From NCBI RefSeq assembly GCF_002285285.1, contig NZ_NSJF01000008.1, positions 38,626 through 102,625 of the forward strand: a stretch of 64,000 bases of DNA. The letters are read 5' to 3'. Position 1 is the first letter of the stretch. Each line of letters opens with the position of its first letter. Shown here piece by piece: positions 35,983 through 45,520 of the stretch. The position numbers and the translations under genes are program-made. The notes under the pieces were generated by a model, which saw nothing but the letters and a program-made list of their open reading frames with translations, was not told where the DNA came from and did not search any database. The stretch is from Vandammella animalimorsus (GTDB lineage Bacteria; Pseudomonadota; Gammaproteobacteria; Burkholderiales; Burkholderiaceae_C).

Positions 35983-36999
35983 ATGATGAAAGCCATTGGC
36001 TTCAGCCAGCCCCTGCCCGTAGCCGACCCGCGCTCGCTGGAGGACATTGAACTGCCCATGCCTGTGTGCGGCGCGCACGACCTGCTGGTGCAGGTACAGG
36101 CCATTGCCGTCAACCCGGCCGACGCCAAGGTGCGCGCCTCGGCCCGGCCCGCGCCCGGGACCTGGCGCGTGCCCGGCTGGGACGCGGTGGGCCGCGTGCA
36201 CAGCGTGGGCGCGCGCGTGGCCGGCTTTGCGCCGGGCGATAGGGTGTTCTACGCCGGCAGCATCGACCGGCAGGGCACCTATGCTCAGTGGCAGAGCGTG
36301 GACGCGCGCATCGCCGCCCATGCCCCCGCGAACTGGTCCGACGAGGACGCGGCCGCCCTGCCGCTGACCGCCCTGACGGCCTGGGAGGTTCTGTTCGACC
36401 GTCTGCGCGTCGATGTGCCCGTGGCTGGCGCGGCCCCGGCCATCGTCGTCATTGGCGGCGCGGGCGGCGTGGGCTCCATCACGCTGCAGCTGGTGCGGGC
36501 GCTGACCCCGCTGACGGCCATTGCCACGGCCTCGCGCCCGCAAAGCGCGGACTGGGCGCGCCAGATGGGGGCGCAGCACGTGCTGGACCACAGCCAGCCA
36601 CTGGCGCCGCAGCTTCAGGCGCTGGGCCTGGGCGCGCCGGCCTTCGTTTTGGGCACGGCGCAGACCGAGCGCTACCTGCCCGACATTGCGGAATTTCTGG
36701 CCCCGCAAGGGCGCATGGCCTTGATCGACGACCCGAAAGTGCTGGACATCGTGCCGCTCAAGCGCAAGAGCCTGTCCGTGCACTGGGAATTCATGTTCAC
36801 CCGCCCCTTGCTGGGCACGGCCGACATGGCGCGCCAGCACGACATCTTGCGGCAGGTGGCCCGCCTGGCCGAGCAGGGCCGCATCGTCCCCACCCGCACG
36901 CACACCCTGGGCACGATCAATGCAGCCAACCTGCGCCAGGCCCACGCCCTGCTGGAGAGCGGGCAAACCATCGGCAAGCTGGCGTTGGCGGGGTGGTGA
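35983..36999 (+). CDS. Zinc-type alcohol dehydrogenase / quinone oxidoreductase family protein
   Basis: The ATG at 35983 gives 338 residues; GTG 35980 and ATG 35986 are possible alternatives, all after AAAGGA. The medium-chain dehydrogenase fold is shown by the catalytic N-terminal domain (AIAVNPADAKVRA, PGWDAVGRVHSVG) and the nucleotide-binding site VVIGGAGGVGSITLQLV. No structural-zinc cysteine cluster is present, so it belongs to the zinc-independent quinone-reductase-like subgroup (ZADH1-type). It probably reduces quinones or enals with NADPH under control of the divergent HxlR protein. Confidence 0.85.
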   Translation: MMKAIGFSQPLPVADPRSLEDIELPMPVCGAHDLLVQVQAIAVNPADAKVRASARPAPGTWRVPGWDAVGRVHSVGARVAGFAPGDRVFYAGSIDRQGTYAQWQSVDARIAAHAPANWSDEDAAALPLTALTAWEVLFDRLRVDVPVAGAAPAIVVIGGAGGVGSITLQLVRALTPLTAIATASRPQSADWARQMGAQHVLDHSQPLAPQLQALGLGAPAFVLGTAQTERYLPDIAEFLAPQGRMALIDDPKVLDIVPLKRKSLSVHWEFMFTRPLLGTADMARQHDILRQVARLAEQGRIVPTRTHTLGTINAANLRQAHALLESGQTIGKLALAGW

Positions 37000-37426
37000 A
37001 GGCAAAGGGGCTGGGGCGAGAAACCAGCGTTTGTGTCGACCTTGGCGTTGACGGGGTACACTTGGCCCGCCCTTTTCTTGGCGGCGCCCACTGGCCCGGC
37101 CAGTGCCGCCAGCGCCTGTTGCCAGGCAGTGCCATAGAGCGATAGGGCGCGCCTCATGGCGCTTGCCGGTTGTGCATTGCCGCACACCTTTTTCTTAAGG
37201 GCCCACCGGGCCTTGCAGGCAGGCTTCGCGCCCGGCTGTTGCCGCACATTGGCGGTTTTCATGCAGGGCACTTCCTGAGATGCTTCTTGGGAAGGTCTGC
37301 ACTGCATCCATCCATCTGCCAACTTGGGCCTCTGGTCTGCGCCGCCGCATGTGCATAGCGGCCAAGGCCGCGCTCGCCATGGCAGTCCTGTCTTTAGACC
37401 CCATCACACAGGAAAGGAACGCACTT
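37000..37426 (+). other. Intergenic region, no gene seen
   Basis: This 427-bp stretch separates the oxidoreductase gene from the BCCT transporter start. Short frames in it have no recognisable product. It probably carries the transporter promoter, but I find no convincing -35/-10 pair or hairpin terminator. An in-frame ATG at 37379 and further upstream starts could extend the transporter into it. Confidence 0.4.
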
Positions 37427-39436
37427 TTGAGCCATCCCGCCTCGCCTTCCCCCGCCCAGTCCGTTGCCGCCAGCGGCGGCAGCGCCATCAACCGGCCCGT
37501 GTTCTACACGGCTTCGGCCATCATCGTCTCCATCATTGCCTTTGCCACCATTGCGCCGCAGGCGGCCGACCAGGCTTTCAAAGCGGTGCAGGCGGCCATC
37601 GTCGCCAATGGCAGCTGGTACTACGTGTTGACGGTGGCCATCATCCTGCTGGCCGTCATTTATCTGGGCGTTTCACGCTACGGCAGCATCCGCCTGGGGC
37701 CAGACCATGCCAAGCCCGATTACAGCAATGCCTCGTGGTTCGCAATGCTGTTTTCCGCTGGCATGGGCATTGGCCTGATGTTCTTCGGCGTGGCCGAGCC
37801 GGTGATGCACTTTCTCGCCCCGCCGCTGGGCGAGGGCGGCACGGTGCAGGCCGCGCGCGAGGCGATGCGCCTGACCTTCTTCCACTGGGGCGTGCACGCC
37901 TGGGCCATTTACGCCATCGTGGCGCTGATCCTGGCCTTCTTCAGCTACCGTCACAACCTACCTTTGACGTTGCGCTCGGCCCTCTACCCGCTGATCGGCG
38001 ACAAGATCAATGGCCCCATCGGCCACGCAGTGGATGTGTTCGCCGTGGTCGGCACGCTGTTTGGCGTGGCCACCTCGCTGGGCTATGGCGTGTTGCAGGT
38101 CAATGCCGGGCTGAACCACGTATTCCCCTCGATCCCGGTGTCGGTGACTACGCAGATCGTGCTGATCGTGGCCATCACCGCGCTGGCCACGGTATCGGTG
38201 GCCACGGGCCTGGATCGCGGCGTGAAGCTGCTCTCGGAGCTCAACCTCGGCCTGGCGGCGCTGCTGCTGCTGTTCGTGCTGCTGGCCAGCTCCACCGTGC
38301 TGCTGCTGCAGGCGCTGGTGCAGAACGTGGGCTACTACGCCTCCAACATCGTGAACATGACCTTCAACCTGTTCGCCTACCAGAAGACCGACTGGATCGG
38401 CGGCTGGACCATCCTCTACTGGGGCTGGTGGCTGAGCTGGGCGCCCTTCGTGGGCCTGTTCATCGCGCGCGTCTCGCGCGGGCGCACCATCCGCGAGTTC
38501 GTCATCGGCGTGCTGCTGGTGCCCACGGGCTTTACCTTCATGTGGATGAGCTTCTTTGGCAACTCGGCCATCGACATGATTCTCAACCAGGGCATGGCCG
38601 AGCTGGGCCAAGTCGTCTCGCAAGACGTGTCGCTGGCGCTGTTCTCTTTTCTTGAGCGGCTGCCGTTCTCCAGCCTGTTCATCTACGTGGCGCTGTTCAT
38701 GGTGGTGGTGTTCTTCGTCACCTCGGCCGACTCCGGCGCGCTGGTGATGGACATGCTGTGCGCCCACGGCAAGACCAGCGACCATCTGGGCTACCGCCTG
38801 TACTGGGCCATTGGCTCGGGCGTGGTGGCCATCGTGCTGCTGCTGGCCGGCGGCCTGGGCGCCCTGCAGACCATGGCCATCGCCAGCGCCCTGCCCTTTG
38901 TCACCGTGCTGATGGTGGCCATGTATGGCCTGTTCAAGGCGCTGCGCGTGGACATGCAAAAGCAGCTGGTGCAGCAACTGGCCGCGCCCACCGCCGCGCC
39001 CATGATGCGCGCGCGCGGCGCCTGGCGCGAGCGCCTGCACGTCATCATGGACTTCCCCGACCAGAAGGCCGTGCATCGCTTCGTGGACGGCATGGTGGCC
39101 GAGGCCTGCCGCGAAGTGGCCGAGGAGCTGGGCGCCCTGGGCGTGCAGGCGCAGGTCAGCCAGCCCGCGCCCGGCCAGGTGCTGTTGACCACCAACCACG
39201 GCAGCGAGATCGACTTCACCTACCGCGTCGTCGCCACCGCCCACGCGCAGCCGGCTTTCGTGCAGGGCGATGCCAGCCCCGCCGACGCCGATGCGCCGCA
39301 GTACTACCGCGCCGAGGTACACCTGGGCCAGGGCGGGCAGGACTACGACATCATGGGCTGGAGCAAGGACGGCGTGATCAACGACATCATCGACCAGTAC
39401 CACAAGCACATGCACCTGCTGCACAGCTTGCGCTGA
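37427..39436 (+). CDS. BCCT family transporter (choline/betaine/carnitine type)
   Basis: I chose the TTG at 37427 because AGGAA lies just upstream and the membrane part starts soon after; this gives 669 residues. ATG 37379 is an alternative. There are 12 membrane helices with BCCT motifs: MGIGLMFFGVAEPVMHF, the tryptophan-rich YWGWWLSWAPFVGLFIARVSR (shown in part) and RTIREFVIGVLLVPT. A C-terminal soluble domain of about 130 residues resembles that of BetT-type osmosensing carriers. It imports a quaternary ammonium osmolyte with Na+ or H+; the exact substrate is unknown. Confidence 0.88.
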   Translation: MSHPASPSPAQSVAASGGSAINRPVFYTASAIIVSIIAFATIAPQAADQAFKAVQAAIVANGSWYYVLTVAIILLAVIYLGVSRYGSIRLGPDHAKPDYSNASWFAMLFSAGMGIGLMFFGVAEPVMHFLAPPLGEGGTVQAAREAMRLTFFHWGVHAWAIYAIVALILAFFSYRHNLPLTLRSALYPLIGDKINGPIGHAVDVFAVVGTLFGVATSLGYGVLQVNAGLNHVFPSIPVSVTTQIVLIVAITALATVSVATGLDRGVKLLSELNLGLAALLLLFVLLASSTVLLLQALVQNVGYYASNIVNMTFNLFAYQKTDWIGGWTILYWGWWLSWAPFVGLFIARVSRGRTIREFVIGVLLVPTGFTFMWMSFFGNSAIDMILNQGMAELGQVVSQDVSLALFSFLERLPFSSLFIYVALFMVVVFFVTSADSGALVMDMLCAHGKTSDHLGYRLYWAIGSGVVAIVLLLAGGLGALQTMAIASALPFVTVLMVAMYGLFKALRVDMQKQLVQQLAAPTAAPMMRARGAWRERLHVIMDFPDQKAVHRFVDGMVAEACREVAEELGALGVQAQVSQPAPGQVLLTTNHGSEIDFTYRVVATAHAQPAFVQGDASPADADAPQYYRAEVHLGQGGQDYDIMGWSKDGVINDIIDQYHKHMHLLHSLR

Positions 39437-39474
39437 GCGCTTGCGTTGCCCCTGCGGTGCGCAGGGGCCTTGTC

Positions 39475-39508
39475 AATCGGCCTGCCGCCCTTGGGTGGCA
39501 GGCCGATT
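39475..39508. terminator. Bidirectional stem-loop between BCCT gene and ampD
   Basis: AATCGGCCTGCC (39475-39486) and GGCAGGCCGATT (39497-39508) form a perfect 12-bp stem with a 10-base loop between two convergent genes. The short T-run is weak, but the placement fits a shared terminator. Confidence 0.6.
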
Positions 39509-39510
39509 TG

Positions 39511-40107
39511 TCATGTGGGGAGCATGGCGGCCGGCCATTGCAGTTGTTGCTGCAGCCGGGCCCAGTCAAAGCCGGGGCCGGGGTCGCGCTTGCGCCCTGG
39601 GGCGATGTGCTCGTGGCCGGCGATGTGGGCGATGGGGTAGCGCGCGCGCAGGGCATGGCACAGCGGCGCCAGCGCCTGGTATTGCTGGCTGGTGAACAGG
39701 CCGCCTTCCAGGCCTTCGAGCTCGATGCCGATGGAGTCGTCGTTGCGGGCGTTGCGGCCGTCGTAGCAGGATTGGCCGGCATGCCAGGCGCGTGCGTCGG
39801 CATCGACGAACTGGATCAGGCGGCCATCGCGGCGGATGAAGAAGTGCGCCGAAACGCGCAGCCCGCGAATGCCCTGGAAGTAGGGGTGCGCATCCCAGTC
39901 CAGGGTGTTGGTGAACAGCTGCTGCACGGCCTGGCCTTCGAACACGCCCGGCGGCAGGCTGATGGAGTGCAGCACGATCAGGTCGATCTGGGCGGCGTCG
40001 GGGCGGGCATCGCAATTGGGCGAGGCGATCCATTGCGCAGGCAGGTAGCGGCCACCCTGCCAGTCTTGGGTTTGAGCGGTGTCGTTGATGGGAGGCTGCT
40101 GTGGCAT
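39511..40107 (-). CDS. ampD: 1,6-anhydro-N-acetylmuramyl-L-alanine amidase AmpD
   Basis: The protein has 198 residues of the amidase_2 fold. The zinc ligands are His in VLHSISLP and His in AHIAGHEHIAPGRKRDPG, with the AmpD-specific SCYDGRNARNDDSIGIELEG. It cleaves the peptide from anhydromuropeptides during cell-wall recycling and thereby controls AmpR-type beta-lactamase induction. It follows pilR on the same strand, a linkage seen in other Comamonadaceae. Confidence 0.93.
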   Translation of the reverse strand: MPQQPPINDTAQTQDWQGGRYLPAQWIASPNCDARPDAAQIDLIVLHSISLPPGVFEGQAVQQLFTNTLDWDAHPYFQGIRGLRVSAHFFIRRDGRLIQFVDADARAWHAGQSCYDGRNARNDDSIGIELEGLEGGLFTSQQYQALAPLCHALRARYPIAHIAGHEHIAPGRKRDPGPGFDWARLQQQLQWPAAMLPT

Positions 40108-40202
40108 GGGGCGTGGCGGAGATGGTCGCGGGGGCGGTGCGCACTGCGCGCGTATTGCATCCAGCGCCGGGGAGCGCGCGCCGCAGCGCTCGGCGCAGGT
40201 TT

Positions 40203-42122
40203 TCAGGCTCGCGCGTCCGGCTCGGTGGGGATGTTCAGGCGTTCGATGCGGTAGCGGATCTGGCGCAGGTTCAACCCCAACATGGCGGCGGCGGCGGTGC
40301 GGTTGTAGCGCGCCGCCTGCAGGGCGCGGATGAGTACGGCGCGCTCCTGCTCATCCAGCCAGGCTTGCAAATCGCTGGGCAGAGGCTCGACGGTGGCGCC
40401 GCCCGCGCTGGCGCTGCTGGTTTGACTGGTGTGAGCTGCCGGTGCGGGGCTGGCGTTGGGCGCCGGTGCGGGCGCAGCGCCACTGCCTGTGGGCAGGCCC
40501 AGACTGGGCATGGCGAACTGGGCCTGGTATTGCATCCAGGGCGCTGCGCCGGAGTGGAAGCTGGCAGGCGGTGGCGCAGGTGCGGGCGGCGGCGGTGGCG
40601 GCTCGGCCACTGGCGGCGCAGGCGCGACGGCAGGGATGGCGACAGGGGCCACGACAGCCGGGGCTGCGGGCATGGCTGCAGGCGCAGCCACAGGGGCGGC
40701 CAGGGGCGCTGTGCCCGTTGGCGTGTGATTGGGTGCGTGATCAGGTGCGGCCTGCAGCGGCGCAGCGCTGGCGTGGGTCAGGCTGCTGGCGTCGTCGATG
40801 TATTCGGGGCGCAGGATGCCGTCCTCGCTCAGGGCCATGGCGCGGTGCAGCAGGTTTTCCAGCTCGCGCACATTGCCGGGGAAGGGGCGGCGCAATACGG
40901 CGGCCATGAAGGCCGGCGAGGCTTCGACGTGTTCGAAGCCCGAATCGCGCGCCAGGCGCGCCAGCAGCGCCTCGACCAGTGCGGGCAGGTCTTCGCGGCG
41001 CTCGCGCAGCGGCGGGATGCGCACTTCGATGACGTTGAGGCGGTAGTACAAATCCTGGCGAAAACGCCCCTGCTCGACCTCCTGGGCCAGATCGCGGTGC
41101 GTGGCGCTGACCAGGCGCACATCCACGACTTCTTCTTGCGTGGCGCCCAGCGGGCGCACGCTGCGCTCCTGGATGGCGCGCAGCAGCTTGGTCTGCATGG
41201 CCAGTGGCAGGTCGCCGATTTCGTCGAGAAACAGCGTGCCGCCCTTGGCGGCCTGGAAGAAGCCAGCGCGGTCGTGCGTGGCGCCGGTGTAGGAGCCTTT
41301 TTTGGCGCCGAAGAACTCGGCCTCGAGCAGGTTTTCCGGAATGGCTCCGCAGTTGACGGCCACCAGCGGCCCGCCGGCGCGCTGGCTGTTGGCGTGCAGG
41401 GCGCGCGCCACCAGCTCCTTGCCCGTGCCCGATTCGCCATGGATGTGCACGGGCGCCATGCTGCGCGCGACTTTGCCGATGCGCTCCTTGACGGCTTGCA
41501 TGATGGGCGATTGGCCCACCAGGTCGGCCAGTGCGGCTGCGCCGGGGTCATCGTCGGCTTCCTGCTTGGCGGGGGTTTTGCGCTTCCTGGGGCTGGATGC
41601 AGCAGTCGTTGTCGGTGTGGCTGGGCGCGCGTCTGCCGCCTGTGTGAGGCTGCCGGTCTGCTCGGGCTCGGCCTCATCGCATTCTGGCTCGGGCTCAGGG
41701 GCTTGCTGCGCAGCGTGCGTGGCGACTGCCTCCAGCGCGGAGGGCTTGCCCGGCAGCCCCTGCACGGCCGAGGCCACCACAGTGCGCAGCTGTTTGAGCT
41801 CCACCGGCTTGGCCAGATAGTCGAAGGCGCCGGCGCGCAGCGCCTCCACGGCGTTCTCGGCCGAGCCGTAGGCGGTGACGACGATGCAGCGCTCGGGCCG
41901 GCCGGCCGCTTGTAGTTCCAGCAGGATCTCCATGCCCAGCCCATCGGGCAGGCGCATGTCGGTGAGCACCACGTCGAAGTGCCGCTGCAGCTTCTCGCGC
42001 GCCTGGGCGACGGTTTCGGCCGACTCGACCTGGTAGCCCTCGCGCATCAGCGTCAGCTCGTAGAGCAGGCGCAGATCGGGCTCGTCGTCGATGACCAGGA
42101 TGGAGGCGTTCTTCTCGGGCAT
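40203..42122 (-). CDS. pilR: PilR-like sigma-54-dependent response regulator
   Basis: The protein has 639 residues. A receiver domain (1-120) has the phospho-acceptor Asp55 in [11 protein letters not shown] and Lys in [12 protein letters not shown]+ domain (about 195-435) has Walker A GESGTGKE near 227 and the sigma-54 loop GSYTGA near 272. A linker of about 130 Ala/Pro residues is very unusual. A Fis-type HTH lies at the end ([23 protein letters not shown]). PilR turns on pilin genes with its sensor PilS, but no pilS is adjacent; an acyl-CoA synthetase gene takes its place. The loop has Tyr where most family members have Phe. Confidence 0.82.
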   Translation of the reverse strand: MPEKNASILVIDDEPDLRLLYELTLMREGYQVESAETVAQAREKLQRHFDVVLTDMRLPDGLGMEILLELQAAGRPERCIVVTAYGSAENAVEALRAGAFDYLAKPVELKQLRTVVASAVQGLPGKPSALEAVATHAAQQAPEPEPECDEAEPEQTGSLTQAADARPATPTTTAASSPRKRKTPAKQEADDDPGAAALADLVGQSPIMQAVKERIGKVARSMAPVHIHGESGTGKELVARALHANSQRAGGPLVAVNCGAIPENLLEAEFFGAKKGSYTGATHDRAGFFQAAKGGTLFLDEIGDLPLAMQTKLLRAIQERSVRPLGATQEEVVDVRLVSATHRDLAQEVEQGRFRQDLYYRLNVIEVRIPPLRERREDLPALVEALLARLARDSGFEHVEASPAFMAAVLRRPFPGNVRELENLLHRAMALSEDGILRPEYIDDASSLTHASAAPLQAAPDHAPNHTPTGTAPLAAPVAAPAAMPAAPAVVAPVAIPAVAPAPPVAEPPPPPPAPAPPPASFHSGAAPWMQYQAQFAMPSLGLPTGSGAAPAPAPNASPAPAAHTSQTSSASAGGATVEPLPSDLQAWLDEQERAVLIRALQAARYNRTAAAAMLGLNLRQIRYRIERLNIPTEPDARA

Positions 42123-42152
42123 GGCCCGATTATGCGGCGTGTGCCTGCGGGC

Positions 42153-43799
42153 TCACACGTCGATGGCCTGGGCCGAGCCCACCTGCTTGCGCAGCTCGAA
42201 CTTTTGGATCTTGCCGGTGCTGGTCTTGGGCAGCGGGCCAAAGACCACGGCCTTGGGCACCTTGAAGCCCGCCAGGTGCTTCTTGCAGTGCGCCACGATG
42301 TCCTCCACCGTGGTGGTGGCGCCTTCCTTGAGTTCGACGAAGGCGCAGGGCGTTTCGCCCCATTTCGGGTCGGGCTTGGCGACCACGGCGGCGGCCAGCA
42401 CGGCAGGGTGGCGGTAGAGCGCGTCCTCGACCTCGATGGAGGAGATGTTCTCGCCGCCGGAGATGATGATGTCCTTGCTGCGATCCTTGATCTTGATGTA
42501 GCCGTCGGGGTACTGCACGGCCAGGTCGCCGGAGTGGAACCAGCCGCCGGCAAAGGCCTTTTGCGTGGCCTGCGGATTTTTCAGATAGCCCTTCATGGCG
42601 ATGTTGCCGCGGAACATGATCTCGCCCATGGTTTCGCCGTCCCAGGGCACGGGCTGCATGGTGTCGGGGTCGAGCACGCAGGCGTCCTGCTCCAGGTGGT
42701 AGCGCACGCCCTGGCGCGCGTTGAGCTGGGCGCGTTCGCCGATGTCCAGGGTTTGCCAGTCGTCGTGTTTGGCGCAGACGGTGGCCGGGCCATACACCTC
42801 GGTCAGGCCATAGACGTGGGTGAGGTCAAAGCCCATTTCTTCCATGCCTTCGATCATCGAGGCCGGTGGCGCGGCGCCTGCGACCATGGCCTTGACACCG
42901 CTGGGCAGGCCCGCCTTCATGGAGGCCGGGGCGTTGACCAGCATGCCGTGCACGATGGGCGCGCCGCAGTAGTGCGTCACGCCGTGCTCGCGCATGGCAT
43001 CGAAGATGGCGGCCGGATCGACGCGGCGCAGGCAGACGTTCACGCCCGCGCGCGCTGCCACGGCCCAGGGGAAGCACCAGCCGTTGCAGTGGAACATGGG
43101 CAGCGTCCACAGATAGACCGGGTGCTTGGGCATGTCCCATTCAAGGATGGCCGATACCGCGTTGAGCGCCGCGCCGCGGTGGTGATAGACCACGCCCTTG
43201 GGGTCGCCGGTGGTGCCGCTGGTGTAGTTCAGGGCGATGGCGTCCCACTCGTCGGCCGGGCGCTGCCAGTCGAACTCGGGGTCGCCACGGGCGATGAAGT
43301 CCTCATAGTCGATCGCGCCGTCGAGCTGCACGGGCGCGGGGCCGTAAAGCGCGTCCTGCACGGTGATGATGGTCTTGAGGTGCTCGCTCTTGCGCAGCGG
43401 CAGGGCCTTGTGGATCAGCTGGGCGAACTCGGGATCGACGATCAGCGCCTTGGCCTCGCCGTGGTCGAGCATGAAGGCGATGGTTTCAGGATCCAGTCGG
43501 GTGTTGAGCGTGTTGAGCACGCCCCCGGCCATGGGCACGCCAAAGTGCGCCTCCACCATCGGCGGGGTATTGGGCAGGATCACGGCCACCGTGTCGTTCT
43601 TGCCAATGCCTGCTTGCTGCAATGCGCTGGCGAGCTGGCGGCAGCGCGCATAGGTCTCGCGCCAGTTGCGGCGAATTTCGCCATGCACCACGGCCAGTCG
43701 GCCGGGATAAACCTCGGCGCTGCGGCGGATGTAGTCCAGCGGGGTGATGGCAGAGAAGTTGGCAGCGTTGCGGTCCAGGTGTTGGTCGTAGGCGCTCAT
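42153..43799 (-). CDS. Acyl-CoA synthetase (AMP-forming), medium-chain/AlkK-like
   Basis: The start at ATG 43799 ([20 protein letters not shown]) gives 548 residues; 133 upstream codons were rejected because they overlap another gene. Adenylate-forming motifs are [26 protein letters not shown], the hinge [15 protein letters not shown] and the catalytic Lys in [11 protein letters not shown]. It activates a fatty or related carboxylic acid to its CoA ester. It resembles AlkK/DmdB proteins, but the chain length cannot be judged. It ends 30 bp before pilR. Confidence 0.87.
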   Translation of the reverse strand: MSAYDQHLDRNAANFSAITPLDYIRRSAEVYPGRLAVVHGEIRRNWRETYARCRQLASALQQAGIGKNDTVAVILPNTPPMVEAHFGVPMAGGVLNTLNTRLDPETIAFMLDHGEAKALIVDPEFAQLIHKALPLRKSEHLKTIITVQDALYGPAPVQLDGAIDYEDFIARGDPEFDWQRPADEWDAIALNYTSGTTGDPKGVVYHHRGAALNAVSAILEWDMPKHPVYLWTLPMFHCNGWCFPWAVAARAGVNVCLRRVDPAAIFDAMREHGVTHYCGAPIVHGMLVNAPASMKAGLPSGVKAMVAGAAPPASMIEGMEEMGFDLTHVYGLTEVYGPATVCAKHDDWQTLDIGERAQLNARQGVRYHLEQDACVLDPDTMQPVPWDGETMGEIMFRGNIAMKGYLKNPQATQKAFAGGWFHSGDLAVQYPDGYIKIKDRSKDIIISGGENISSIEVEDALYRHPAVLAAAVVAKPDPKWGETPCAFVELKEGATTTVEDIVAHCKKHLAGFKVPKAVVFGPLPKTSTGKIQKFELRKQVGSAQAIDV

Positions 43800-43980
43800 G
43801 ATGGTGTACAGGTCTTTCTTGATGATGGAAGTGTTGGCGCGAACCTCTGTCGCATGCCGACATGGCAGGCCAGGCGCGCCGCGCGGCGACACAGGCTTGT
43901 ACTGTGCCGCGCAGCGCTTGGCAATTGGCAGGAACACGGGGGTGGTCGCAGCTGCGGGAAAACCCCGGCAGGCCCTGATC

Positions 43981-44316
43981 TCAGGCGCCGGGCGAGCCGG
44001 GCAGCGCTGCAGCCAGTGCGGCGCGCACGGCTTCGGTCGATTCAGGGCGCACCAGCTGCGCCTGCACATGCCCATCGCGCAGCAGGAACAGCGAGGGCCA
44101 GAGCTTGACGCCAAACTCCCGCCCCAGCGGGCGGCCCTTGCCGTCCTCGATGCGGATGTGGCGCACCTGTGGGTGATCGGCCAGCGCTGCCTCCACATGG
44201 GGGCGCGCGGCGTTGCAGATGCTGCACCAGTTGGCGCCGAAATCCAGCAACACCGTACCGGGCAGTTGCTCGGCCTGGGCGCGGGTCATGGTCTCGGGTT
44301 GGTAGTCCTGGCTCAT
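43981..44316 (-). CDS. Thioredoxin-like protein with WCSIC active site
   Basis: The start at ATG 44316 gives 111 residues, preceded by AAGGAG. The thioredoxin fold has VLLDFGANWCSICNAARPHVE, so the active site is CSIC instead of CGPC, and the conserved cis-Pro is in LWPSLFLLRDG. The start codon overlaps the stop of the CWC gene by 4 bp (ATGA). It probably reduces or oxidises a cytoplasmic partner; there is no signal peptide. Its link to the cysteine-rich CWC protein hints at a shared redox or metal role. Confidence 0.82.
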   Translation of the reverse strand: MSQDYQPETMTRAQAEQLPGTVLLDFGANWCSICNAARPHVEAALADHPQVRHIRIEDGKGRPLGREFGVKLWPSLFLLRDGHVQAQLVRPESTEAVRAALAAALPGSPGA

Positions 44317-44567
44317 GGGGTCTCCTTGTGGCTGATGGCTTGTGACTGATGGCCCGTGGCGCAGGCGCGGCACAGGCATTGCTGGGGCTGGGCCTGCTGG
44401 GCGCGGGCCAGTGCAGCGGGTGCGATGTGGGTGTGCAGGCACCAGCAATCAAAGGGCTGGCTGGCCGCAGGCGCGGCGCCGTGCCGGGGCGCCATCATGG
44501 CGCAGCCATTGGGCGCGCCGCACAGGGGGCAACGGCCGGCGGGGCTGGCGGGCGGGGTGGGCAGCAC
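44313..44567 (-). CDS. Cysteine-rich CWC family small protein
   Basis: This small gene encodes 84 residues from a GTG at 44567, 11 bp after the cdsA stop. It carries CPLCGAPNGCAM, DCWC and a CLCRAC pair, seven or eight cysteines in CxxC-type pairs that match the Cys_rich_CWC family and probably bind zinc. No ATG is available ahead of the first CxxC, so GTG is the likely start. It ends inside the start codon of the thioredoxin-like gene. Function unknown. Confidence 0.72.
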   Translation of the reverse strand: MLPTPPASPAGRCPLCGAPNGCAMMAPRHGAAPAASQPFDCWCLHTHIAPAALARAQQAQPQQCLCRACATGHQSQAISHKETP

Positions 44568-44578
44568 GGGGCGCGGGC

Positions 44579-45520
44579 TCAAACGGGCACGCCCCAGATG
44601 TAGCGCACCAGGTGGAAGAAAATCGGGGCCGCAAAGCAAATGGAATCCAGCCGATCGAGCATGCCGCCGTGGCCTTCGATCATGTGGCCCCAGTCCTTGA
44701 CGCCGCGATCGCGCTTGATGGCCGACATGACCAGACCGCCGGCAAAGCCCAGCAGGGTGACGACCAGCGCCATCAGCAGCGCATGCACCGGGCCAAAGGG
44801 CGTGATCCAGTGCAGGGCCGCGCCCAGCAGCGAGGCCAGCAGCACGCCGCCTGCGAAGCCTTCCACGGTCTTGGATGGCGACAGCGCCGGGGCGATCTTG
44901 CGCCGGCCCAGCAGCTTGCCGCAGACGTATTGCAGGATGTCCGAGCCCTGCACCACCAGCACCAGCCAGGCGATCAGCAGCAGGTTGCGCCCTTCGTAGC
45001 CGGGGATGCTGATGAGCAGCAGCGCAGGCACGGCAGAGATGCAGTAGATCGCGATCATCACGCCCCATTGCACGCTGGAGGCGCGCTCCAGAAAGCGCGT
45101 GGTGTCGCCGCCGAGCGCGGCAAAGATCGGCAGCAGCAAAAAGCCGTACACAGGCAGGAAAATGGCCATCATGCCGTACCAGCCCGTGAGGATGAAGAAG
45201 TACTGCAGTGGCAGGGCCACGTAGAAGGCCGCCAGAAGCGCAAAGTAGTCCGCGCGGCGCGTGGGCGTGAGCGTGATGAACTCGCGCAGCGCATAGAACG
45301 AAATGCCCAGGAACAGCAGCACCACGGCCACGCGCCCCAGCGCAAATGCCAGGCCCAGCACCAGGATCATGACCCACCAGGCCTTGATGCGGGCGTTGAG
45401 GTTATCGATCACCGCATGCGGCTGCCAGCCCGCGCGCAGCTTGAGTGCAAAGCCCACGGCCGAGGCCAGCAGCATCAGGCCCAGCACCAGGGCGGAGAGC
45501 AAGAAGGTCTCACGGCTCAT
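44579..45520 (-). CDS. cdsA: Phosphatidate cytidylyltransferase
   Basis: The protein has 313 residues and eight or so membrane helices. The CDP-diglyceride synthetase signature is fully present near the C-terminus: SAIKRDRGVKDWG followed by GHGGMLDRLD. It converts phosphatidic acid and CTP to CDP-diacylglycerol. It overlaps the upstream acyltransferase gene by 4 bp. This gene is not in the usual dxr/uppS neighbourhood, so it may be a second copy rather than the housekeeping one. Confidence 0.88.
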   Translation of the reverse strand: MSRETFLLSALVLGLMLLASAVGFALKLRAGWQPHAVIDNLNARIKAWWVMILVLGLAFALGRVAVVLLFLGISFYALREFITLTPTRRADYFALLAAFYVALPLQYFFILTGWYGMMAIFLPVYGFLLLPIFAALGGDTTRFLERASSVQWGVMIAIYCISAVPALLLISIPGYEGRNLLLIAWLVLVVQGSDILQYVCGKLLGRRKIAPALSPSKTVEGFAGGVLLASLLGAALHWITPFGPVHALLMALVVTLLGFAGGLVMSAIKRDRGVKDWGHMIEGHGGMLDRLDSICFAAPIFFHLVRYIWGVPV

